This document shows, one piece after another, positions 1 to 5,265 of a stretch of 7,220 nucleotides of DNA. A program made the translations under genes and the position numbers. Origin of the DNA: an uncultured Lachnospiraceae bacterium (lineage in GTDB: Bacteria > Bacillota > Clostridia > Lachnospirales > Lachnospiraceae); assembly GCA_902783765.1 (NCBI GenBank), contig CACZSB010000023.1, positions 1 to 7,220 of the forward strand. The letters are read 5' to 3'. Under the pieces are notes generated by a model. The model did not search any database, was not told the origin of the DNA, and was given only the letters and a program-made list of their open reading frames with translations. The first letter of the stretch is position 1. Each line of letters starts with the position of its first letter.

Positions 1-2
1 AG

Positions 3-293
3 CACACGGGCAATGAGCTGGGCTACGGCCGCGGCGGCCTGGGCCGCTTGATAAAAGCCGGGCGGCGGGCTATGGCGGGAGAAGGGGGAAAGAATAAAAG
101 GCAAATGGCCTTTTTCCTGGAGGAAAACAGAAACGCCCTGGAGAGCCTGGGGCTGGCGAAGCCGGTGGAGGGCCTGCTTTCGGCCGACAGCTTCGGAAAA
201 CGGCTGCGTTTTGCACTTCACTGCCCCTTTTATCGTCAGAGCCGCTGGGAAACCCTGGCCTTTAAGCTTGCAGTGATCTTTGGCAGATACTAA
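3..293 (+). CDS. C-terminal fragment of an unidentified protein (5' end outside window)
   Basis: The reading frame is open from base 3 and stops with TAA at 291-293, giving about 96 residues of a C-terminus. A TTG at 48 could be read as a start, but the frame continues upstream of it without a stop, so this is more likely the tail of a longer gene. The visible part begins with a Gly-rich stretch (HTGNELGYGRGGLGRL), then a basic Lys/Arg-rich segment, and ends in a hydrophobic/aromatic tail (FYRQSRWETLAFKLAVIFGRY without its first residue is the last 20). No catalytic motif is recognisable. The basic and aromatic tail resembles the ends of some family 2 glycosyltransferases, but this is only an impression and not a call. 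It lies 28 bases upstream of lgt on the same strand with no terminator between them, so the two are probably cotranscribed. Confidence 0.6.
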   Translation, partial: HTGNELGYGRGGLGRLIKAGRRAMAGEGGKNKRQMAFFLEENRNALESLGLAKPVEGLLSADSFGKRLRFALHCPFYRQSRWETLAFKLAVIFGRY

Positions 294-321
294 GAAACCC
301 CTGACTCGGAAGGATTGAAAT

Positions 322-1242
322 ATGAACCTTGTGCCTGCAACAACTGATATCTGGTTTGTGAACCTGGGATTGAAAATCCAGGATATGAAACGGAGCTTTT
401 CCGTTTTTGGCTTTGATATTTATTTTTATGGCGTAATCATAGCTTTGTCGGTGCTGCTGGGGCTTTTTGTGGCCACGCGGCTTGCCAAAAAAACAGGGCA
501 GAATCCGGAACATTATATGGAATTGCTGGTCTATGCCCTGATTTTTGCCATTGTGGGCGCCCGGCTTTATTACGTTATCTTCTCCTGGGAAAACTACAAA
601 GATGACCTGCTCCAGATATTCAATTTACGGGCGGGGGGCCTGGCCATTTACGGCGGTGTAATCGGCGGCGTCTTGACGGCCTGGATTTACAGTAAGAAGA
701 AAAAACTGAATCCGCTTTTGGTGCTGGACACCGGCTGCTGTGGTCTGATTGCCGGCCAGTGCAGCGGGCGCTGGAGCAATTTTGTGAATATGGAGGCCTT
801 CGGGGACTATACCAACGGCCCCCTGGCCATGGCTTTAAATATGGATAAACTGAATCTTCGGAATGTGACGGAGACCCACCTGGCCCACAGCTTTGTGTCC
901 GATGGCGTCAGCTATATTCAGGTTCATCCCACCTTTCTCTATGAAAGTCTTTGGAGCTTTATGACCCTGTGCATCCTTTTGTTCTTCAGCACAAAAATGA
1001 AAAAGAAATTCCAGGGACAGATCTTTCTTATGTACCTGGCTCTGTACGGGCTGGGCCGTTTCTGGATTGAGGGCCTTCGGACGGATCAGCTGCAGATTGG
1101 GAATACGGGTTTGGCTGTATCCCAGCTCCTTTCCGGGGTTTTGGTGATTGTCAGCCTGACCCTGATTGCTGTGGGGGTGCGGAAAGCGGGCCGGCAAAGT
1201 ACAGCCACGGCCAGCTTGCCCCAGGAAAAAGAGGAGGCATGA
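322..1242 (+). CDS. lgt: Prolipoprotein diacylglyceryl transferase Lgt
   Basis: Lgt is an integral membrane enzyme that moves diacylglycerol from phosphatidylglycerol to the lipobox cysteine of prolipoproteins, the first step of lipoprotein maturation. The 306-residue product is slightly long for the family (usually about 260-300), mainly through a polar C-terminal tail after residue 287. Several hydrophobic segments are visible, consistent with the family's seven-helix fold. Family landmarks in order are the N-terminal VFGFDIYFYGVII block (28-40), GGLAIYGG (105-112), the signature GRWSNFVNMEAFG (149-161), HPTFLYES (202-209) and GRFWIEGLRTDQL (245-257), whose arginines 246 and 253 are conserved in the family. 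The histidine that is important in E. coli Lgt (His103) is replaced by Tyr110, as I recall for many Clostridia. In the signature the usual Gly/Ala before Asn-Phe is Ser152. The start at 322 is supported by GGAAGG at 308-313 with 8-base spacing and by the N-terminal match to the family. An in-frame ATG at 385 would delete conserved sequence. Confidence 0.96.
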   Translation: MNLVPATTDIWFVNLGLKIQDMKRSFSVFGFDIYFYGVIIALSVLLGLFVATRLAKKTGQNPEHYMELLVYALIFAIVGARLYYVIFSWENYKDDLLQIFNLRAGGLAIYGGVIGGVLTAWIYSKKKKLNPLLVLDTGCCGLIAGQCSGRWSNFVNMEAFGDYTNGPLAMALNMDKLNLRNVTETHLAHSFVSDGVSYIQVHPTFLYESLWSFMTLCILLFFSTKMKKKFQGQIFLMYLALYGLGRFWIEGLRTDQLQIGNTGLAVSQLLSGVLVIVSLTLIAVGVRKAGRQSTATASLPQEKEEA

Positions 1243-1314
1243 GCTTCCACATTTTGTGTTTTATAAGCTTCTGATCCTTCGAAAAGCCCAAATGTAGTAC
1301 GAACGAATGTACGA

Positions 1315-1344
1315 GGCGGAAAACCACGGTTTTCCGCCATTTTT
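1315..1344 (+). terminator. Rho-independent terminator after lgt
   Basis: A perfect inverted repeat pairs GGCGGAAAACC (1315-1325) with GGTTTTCCGCC (1328-1338). Realistically it forms a 10-bp stem with a CACG tetraloop. It is followed by A and five T residues (1340-1344). There is no matching T tract on the other strand, so it works in the direction of lgt. It lies about 73 bases after the lgt stop and before the mraZ promoter, so it probably separates the lgt transcript from the dcw operon. Confidence 0.88.
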
Positions 1345-1380
1345 GATTGCAAAAATTCTTCGATTTTTTTAAAAAACCCC

Positions 1381-1409
1381 TTGCATTTTCGAAACATAAT
1401 CAGTAAAAT
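1381..1409 (+). promoter_or_regulatory. Probable sigma-A promoter of the mraZ/dcw operon
   Basis: The -10 candidate TAAAAT (1404-1409) matches TATAAT at five of six positions. It is preceded at exactly 17 bases by TTGCAT (1381-1386), which keeps the TTG core of the -35 consensus but only three of six bases overall. Transcription would start near 1416, giving a leader of about 100 bases before mraZ. The A/T-rich tract at 1351-1376 lies just upstream of the -35 and could act as an UP-like element. An alternative -10, CATAAT (1395-1400), has no acceptable -35. The position between the terminator and the MraZ boxes supports the call. Confidence 0.6.
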
Positions 1410-1418
1410 ATGCCCATA

Positions 1419-1453
1419 GGGGTGAAAAGTGGTAGAAAGTGGTTTGAAGTGGT
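1419..1453 (+). promoter_or_regulatory. MraZ operator: four boxes at a 10-bp period
   Basis: Four five-base boxes occur at exactly 10-base intervals: GGGGT (1419-1423), GTGGT (1429-1433), GTGGT (1439-1443) and GTGGT (1449-1453). The five-base spacers are A-rich (GAAAA, AGAAA, TTGAA). MraZ proteins are known to bind direct repeats of a TGGG/GTGG-type pentamer separated by five bases upstream of their own gene, and this array matches that layout. The boxes start about three bases after the predicted transcription start, so bound MraZ would be expected to block initiation or early elongation. The first box is degenerate at one position. Binding and repression are inferred. Confidence 0.85.
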
Positions 1454-1498
1454 TGAATCCAGCCCGCTTTTACAAACAAAACCCCGCCTATTTTTCAG

Positions 1499-1509
1499 AA
1501 AGGAGAAGG
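1499..1509 (+). promoter_or_regulatory. Shine-Dalgarno of mraZ (decides the start)
   Basis: The sequence AAAGGAGAAGG is a near-ideal Shine-Dalgarno. Its GGAG core (1502-1505) ends 9 bases before the ATG at 1515. It rules out the upstream in-frame ATG at 1410, which lies at the -10 element, before the predicted transcription start, and would translate the operator. Confidence 0.85.
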
Positions 1510-1514
1510 CAGCT

Positions 1515-1940
1515 ATGTTGATGGGCGAATATAATCACAGCCTGGATGCAAAAGGGCGGATTATTATTCCGGCCAAGCTTCGGGAACAGCTGGGAGACCG
1601 CTTTGTAATCTGCAAGGGTCTGGACCACTGTCTCTTTGCCTTCCCCAATGAGGAATGGGCAAAGTTTGAAAACAAGATTCAGGCCCTGCCTCTGACCAAA
1701 TCCGATGCCCGAAAGTTCTCCCGACATTTTTTCGCAGGGGCATCGGAGGCGGAACTGGACAAACAGGGCAGGGCCCTACTTCCCCAAAGTCTCAGGGAGT
1801 ACGCCGGTCTGGATAAGGATGTGGTACTCTGCGGCGTAGGCGGCCGGGTGGAGCTTTGGGATAAAGAAAGCTGGGAAGCCTATTCTCAGTACGACGATGT
1901 GGAAGAATTAGCCGAGAATCTGGCGGATCTGGGCATTTAA
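1515..1940 (+). CDS. mraZ: Transcriptional regulator MraZ
   Basis: MraZ is a DNA-binding protein of the AbrB/SpoVT swapped-hairpin superfamily. It forms a ring-shaped oligomer and controls the dcw operon that it heads. The 141-residue product matches the usual length (about 143). It opens with the typical MLMGEYNHSLDAKGR and carries the two internal repeats expected of the family, each with a DxxxGR element: D11-R15 (DAKGR, followed by IIIPAKLRE) and D82-R86 (DKQGR, followed by ALLPQSLRE). The start at 1515 is fixed by the Shine-Dalgarno before it and by the family's N-terminus. The frame is open further upstream to 1410 but that part encodes the operator. It is the first gene of the operon, 23 bases before rsmH, and is likely autorepressed through the four boxes at 1419-1453. 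Confidence 0.97.
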   Translation: MLMGEYNHSLDAKGRIIIPAKLREQLGDRFVICKGLDHCLFAFPNEEWAKFENKIQALPLTKSDARKFSRHFFAGASEAELDKQGRALLPQSLREYAGLDKDVVLCGVGGRVELWDKESWEAYSQYDDVEELAENLADLGI

Positions 1941-1963
1941 GCCCCCGCTGAAAGGGAGAAGAA

Positions 1964-2932
1964 ATGGAATTCGTACATACCCCCGTAATGCTGGAGGAAT
2001 GTCTGGAAGCTTTAAATATTCAGCCTAAGGGTCTGTATGTGGATGGAACCTTAGGGGGCGGCGGCCATGCCGGAGAGATCCTGAAACGTCTGGCCCCCGC
2101 CGGGACCCTTCTGGGAACGGACCGAGACCGGGATGCCCTGGAGGCGGCCCGGCGGCATCTGGAGGCACTGGCCCGGCAGCTGGATGAAGAGAGGGGGAAC
2201 CACGGAAGCTTCAGACTGGTTAAGGCCAATTACAGTCAGATCCCCGACCTGATTCGGGAATACAGCTTGCCGGCCCCCAATGGCATTTTGCTGGATTTGG
2301 GTGTTTCCAGCTTTCAGATTGACAATCCCGAAAGGGGCTTTTCCTATCTTAAGGATGCGCCGCTGGACATGCGGATGGATCAGGAAGAGAGCCGCACGGC
2401 CCGGGATATTGTGAATGAATACAGCGAGTCGGAGCTGGCTCGCATCCTGCGGGACTACGGGGAAGAGCGTTTTGCCAGCTTCATCGCCCGGCGCATTGTA
2501 CTGGCCCGGCAGGAAAAACCCCTGGAAACCACGGGGCAGCTGGTGGAGGTAATTCGACGGGCCATCCCTGTAAAGTATCAGAAAAACGGGGGCGGTCACC
2601 CGGCCAAACGGAGCTTCCAGGCAATCCGTATCGAGCTCAACCAGGAATTGACGGGCCTGGAGCAGTGCCTGGAGGATCTGATTGACACCCTTGCACCAAA
2701 GGGCCGATTGGCGGTGATTAGCTTCCACTCGCTGGAAGATCGGATTGTAAAAAACGCCTTCCGCCGGGCCGAAGATCCCTGCATATGTCCCCGGGATTTC
2801 CCCCGTTGCGTATGCGGCGCCAAAAGCCGGGGGAAGGTCATCAGCCGAAATCCCATTCTCCCCGGGGAGGAGGAGCAGGAAAGCAACAGCCGTTCCGCCA
2901 GTGCCAAATTAAGGATATTTGAAAAAAGTTAA
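1964..2932 (+). CDS. rsmH: 16S rRNA (cytosine(1402)-N(4))-methyltransferase RsmH
   Basis: RsmH (formerly MraW) uses S-adenosylmethionine to N4-methylate C1402 of 16S rRNA in the P site of the small ribosomal subunit. The product has 322 residues (family about 310). Family motifs in order are HTPVMLEE (5-12), the SAM-binding loop DGTLGGGGHA (27-36), GTDRDRDA (51-58), ILLDLGVSSFQID (108-120), PLDMRMD (133-139), HPAKRSFQAIRIELNQEL (212-229), AVISFHSLEDRIVK (250-263) and SRSASAKLR (309-317). A cysteine cluster CIC...CVC (273-284) near the C-terminus could bind a metal, as in many Firmicute homologues. Residues around 70-83 (DEERGNHGS) appear to be a short insertion after the acidic SAM loop. The start has a Shine-Dalgarno (AAAGGGAG, 1951-1958) with 5-base spacing. 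It lies between mraZ and the ftsL-like gene, its usual place. Confidence 0.97.
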   Translation: MEFVHTPVMLEECLEALNIQPKGLYVDGTLGGGGHAGEILKRLAPAGTLLGTDRDRDALEAARRHLEALARQLDEERGNHGSFRLVKANYSQIPDLIREYSLPAPNGILLDLGVSSFQIDNPERGFSYLKDAPLDMRMDQEESRTARDIVNEYSESELARILRDYGEERFASFIARRIVLARQEKPLETTGQLVEVIRRAIPVKYQKNGGGHPAKRSFQAIRIELNQELTGLEQCLEDLIDTLAPKGRLAVISFHSLEDRIVKNAFRRAEDPCICPRDFPRCVCGAKSRGKVISRNPILPGEEEQESNSRSASAKLRIFEKS

Positions 2933-2966
2933 AACCCCACCAGCTTAGCTAAAGAGGTTAAAGGAA

Positions 2967-3422
2967 ATGGAAAAGAGAACACAAATTTATCAGGAAGGCA
3001 ATACCCTGCGGACCCGTGTGGTAACGGTTCCCACCCGGGAGGAGGAGATTCTTGTTCTCCCCAAACAGCGGAAGCAGCCTAAAGCGCAGCCTGTTCGGCA
3101 TATGGACTGGGTGGGTTTGGGCATCTTTTCCCTGATGACGGTACTGACCATCAGCTTTGCCTTGCTCTGCTTTTCCTTCCTTCGGCTGAATGCCGCCGTG
3201 ACCAATTCCCGCAGCAATATTTACAAGCTGGAAAATCGGCTGGCGGAACTGCGAACCGAAAACCAGTTGATGGAAAATCGCCTGGAAGCCCAGGTGGACC
3301 TGAAAGAAGTGTTTGAGATTGCCACGGAACAGCTGGGCATGGTTTACCCCGATGCTGACAGTCAGATCAGCTACTCGGAGACGGTTCGGGAATATATCAG
3401 ACAATATGAAGACATCCCGTGA
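2967..3422 (+). CDS. ftsL: FtsL-like cell division protein
   Basis: This 151-residue protein has the layout of the FtsL/DivIC family, the bitopic proteins that link FtsB/DivIC to the septal synthase FtsW-PBP complex. A basic, charged cytoplasmic N-terminus (1-47) precedes one transmembrane helix (about 48-72). An extracytoplasmic heptad-like coiled coil follows (about 75-110, with repeated Leu and Asn/Glu, e.g. YKLENRLAELRTENQLMENR). The C-terminal segment contains ATEQLGMVYPDADSQISY (119-136), typical of Clostridia homologues. Sequence conservation in this family is weak, so the call rests on topology and on the location between rsmH and the PBP gene. A Shine-Dalgarno AAAGAGG (2951-2957) is spaced 9 bases from the ATG. 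The 3' end overlaps the next gene by 17 bases. Confidence 0.85.
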   Translation: MEKRTQIYQEGNTLRTRVVTVPTREEEILVLPKQRKQPKAQPVRHMDWVGLGIFSLMTVLTISFALLCFSFLRLNAAVTNSRSNIYKLENRLAELRTENQLMENRLEAQVDLKEVFEIATEQLGMVYPDADSQISYSETVREYIRQYEDIP

Positions 3423-5250
3423 AAAACAGGGCGGTAAACGTCTGAAACTGAATATCTACATGCGAAGAAAACTGACGATGGCCTTTGGTGCGGTATCGGC
3501 AGTTTTATTCGCGCTTGCCCTGTATATTATTGTGTTAATGCGGGACAACGGGGAATCCTGGCAGCGCTTGGTGCTGGCTCAGCAGGTTTATTCCTCTGCC
3601 TCCATCCCCTTTAAAAGAGGCAATATTGTGGACAGAAATCAGACCCTTCTGGCCTACAGCGAAGAGGTTTACAATCTGATTCTGGATCCTTCCGTGATTT
3701 TGTATACGGCCAAAAGCAGTCAGCCCCAGCCCAATCGTGGGGCAACGGTGGATGCTCTGGTTCAGTGTTTCGGCTATGATCGTCAGGAACTGGAAAATCT
3801 TTTGGATGAAAACTCCGGCAGTCAGTACCTGCGCTATGCCCGTTATCTTTCCGAAGCGGAAAAAGAGCGCTTCATAGAATATCAAACGAATTATAATCAG
3901 GCTGAGGATGCCGACGGAAAACCCATTCATCCGGATAAAGTGACCGGTATCTGGTTCGAGACGGAATATAAGCGGGCCTACCCCTATCAGGAACTGGCCT
4001 GTACCGTGCTGGGCTTTTCCGGCGCCGAAAGCACCGAGGGGCACTGGGGCCTGGAAGAGTACTATAACGAGTATCTTTGCGGGGTGAACGGCAAAAGCTA
4101 CAGCTATATTAACCGGGAAGGTGAAACGGAGCGGGTGTATCAGGAGGCCGCGGACGGCTACACCGTGGTCAGCACCATTGATTGGTACATTCAGTCCGTG
4201 GTGGAAGAGAAGATCCGGGCCTATACCGTGGCAGAACCCTATGCCAATGTGGGGGTTATTGTGATGGATCCCTCCACGGCGGAAATCCTGGCCATGGCCA
4301 CGGATAAACACTATAATCCGGCGAATCCCACGGATATCGCTGCCTGCTTCCCCGGGGTGGATTTAGATGCCCTGAGCGAAGAGGAACTGAATGTTTACCG
4401 AAATCAGGCCTGGCGGAATTTCGCCATCAGCGATGCCTATCCCCCTGGTTCCGTGGCCAAGGAGCTCACCGTGGCCATGGCCCTGGAAGAGGCGGTGGTA
4501 ACCCCGGAATCCCTTTTCGTATGTGACGGGGGCGAGGAAATCATGGAAACCTTTGTTCGATGCCATGAACTGGACGGCCACGGGACCATCGACCTGGAAA
4601 CCACCATCCGTTATTCCTGCAACGACGCCATGATGAATATTGCCAGCCGGCTCAGTGCGGCCACCATGCTGCGCTATCACCGGCTTTTTGGCCTGGGTTC
4701 CATCACGGGTATCGATCTGCCCGGAGAGGCCCCCGGCATCATCTTCTCGGAAGGCAATATGAGTGTGCTGGATATGGCCACCTCCTCTTTCGGTCAGGGT
4801 TTTTCCTCCACCATGATTCAGATGGCGGCTTCCTATTGTGCCCTGATCAACGGGGGGAATTATTATCAGCCCCGGATTGTGAGCCGGATTCAGGATTCCT
4901 CCGGCGCTCTGATCAAACGCTTTGAACCGGTGCTGGTGAGCAAGGTGGTTACCGAGGAAACCTCCAATTTCCTGAAAACCGCCGCCCTGCATACGGTGGA
5001 AGGGGGCCTGGCAGCCATCAGCGGCTACGATGTGGGCGGAAAGACCGGCACAGCTAATAAATACCCCATTGAAGAAGACAAATACGCCATTGGCTTTATG
5101 GCCTTTGTACCGGCCCAGTCTCCCAAGCTTCTGATATATGCGGTCATCGATGAGCCCCGTGAGGGCTACAATACCGAGGCGGTGAAGCTGGAAGCGGCTA
5201 TTATGCGGGAATTGCTGGAATATATGAATATTCCTCGAACGGATCAGTAG
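3406..5250 (+). CDS. Class B penicillin-binding protein (FtsI/PBP2-type septal transpeptidase)
   Basis: The product is a membrane-anchored D,D-transpeptidase that cross-links peptidoglycan, probably at the septum. With the start at 3406 it has 614 residues: a basic cytoplasmic tail, one transmembrane anchor (about 25-45), a PBP dimerisation domain (about 65-250, with RGNIVDRNQTLLA at 71-83) and a transpeptidase domain (about 280-605). The active-site motifs are S349-VAK352, S404-CN406 and K546-TGT549, with SFGQG at 461-465. The SxxK motif sits in AYPPGSVAKELT, slightly different from the common YEPGSxFKP. The protein ends just after the transpeptidase domain, so there are no PASTA domains. 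This favours an FtsI-like over a SpoVD-like assignment but does not prove it. No clear Shine-Dalgarno lies before ATG 3406, which overlaps ftsL by 17 bases, so translational coupling is likely. The alternative start is ATG 3460, just before the membrane anchor. The frame is open upstream to 3313, but that part lies within ftsL and looks like out-of-frame translation. Confidence 0.93.
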   Translation: MKTSREKQGGKRLKLNIYMRRKLTMAFGAVSAVLFALALYIIVLMRDNGESWQRLVLAQQVYSSASIPFKRGNIVDRNQTLLAYSEEVYNLILDPSVILYTAKSSQPQPNRGATVDALVQCFGYDRQELENLLDENSGSQYLRYARYLSEAEKERFIEYQTNYNQAEDADGKPIHPDKVTGIWFETEYKRAYPYQELACTVLGFSGAESTEGHWGLEEYYNEYLCGVNGKSYSYINREGETERVYQEAADGYTVVSTIDWYIQSVVEEKIRAYTVAEPYANVGVIVMDPSTAEILAMATDKHYNPANPTDIAACFPGVDLDALSEEELNVYRNQAWRNFAISDAYPPGSVAKELTVAMALEEAVVTPESLFVCDGGEEIMETFVRCHELDGHGTIDLETTIRYSCNDAMMNIASRLSAATMLRYHRLFGLGSITGIDLPGEAPGIIFSEGNMSVLDMATSSFGQGFSSTMIQMAASYCALINGGNYYQPRIVSRIQDSSGALIKRFEPVLVSKVVTEETSNFLKTAALHTVEGGLAAISGYDVGGKTGTANKYPIEEDKYAIGFMAFVPAQSPKLLIYAVIDEPREGYNTEAVKLEAAIMRELLEYMNIPRTDQ

Positions 5251-5265
5251 AAAGGATGTGGGAGA

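Larger units (their letters stand above)
1243..1514. other. Non-coding region between lgt and mraZ
   Basis: This 272-base stretch has no convincing gene and is clearly more A/T-rich than its flanks. From left to right it holds a short spacer, an imperfect direct repeat (AATGTAGTACGA at 1291-1302, AATGTACGA at 1306-1314), a strong terminator hairpin, an A/T tract (1351-1376, including the 12-base palindrome TTTTTTAAAAAA at 1365-1376), a probable promoter, four phased MraZ boxes and the mraZ ribosome binding site. TTCGAAAA at 1278-1285 is the inverse of TTTTCGAA at 1386-1393, so the block 1278-1393 is loosely bounded by an inverted repeat. Confidence 0.85.

Noticed and set aside
1351..1368. Possible second terminator or hairpin (AAAAAT, six-base loop, ATTTTT)
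   Set aside because: The stem is only six A/T pairs with no G/C, too weak for a terminator. The tract is better explained as A/T-rich promoter-upstream DNA.
1419..1453. Short regular repeats as a CRISPR or tandem-repeat array
   Set aside because: The units are five bases at a 10-base period, far too short for CRISPR, and the place upstream of mraZ explains them as protein-binding boxes.
1410..1514. N-terminal extension of mraZ from the in-frame ATG at 1410
   Set aside because: It would translate the operator boxes, begins at the -10 element before the predicted transcription start, has no Shine-Dalgarno and does not fit the family. ATG 1515 has an excellent one.
2051..2728. Long open frame on the minus strand (225 codons) opposite rsmH
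   Set aside because: It is a shadow of the conserved rsmH coding sequence, with no ribosome binding site or family motif seen.
2943..2954. Small palindrome around TTAGCTAA between rsmH and the ftsL-like gene
   Set aside because: Eight bases of palindrome without a T tract or a promoter nearby is within chance, and the operon appears to read through it.
3313..3405. N-terminal extension of the PBP gene from ATG 3313
   Set aside because: It lies within ftsL in another frame, is unusually Arg/Trp-rich and shows no PBP features.
3535..4311. Long open frame on the minus strand (258 codons) opposite the PBP gene
   Set aside because: It is antisense to a gene with clear motifs. The composition (Gly, His, Ile-rich) is typical of a shadow frame and no family is recognisable.
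4363..4992. Open frame on the minus strand opposite the transpeptidase domain
   Set aside because: It is His/Gly-rich shadow translation of the conserved domain on the other strand.
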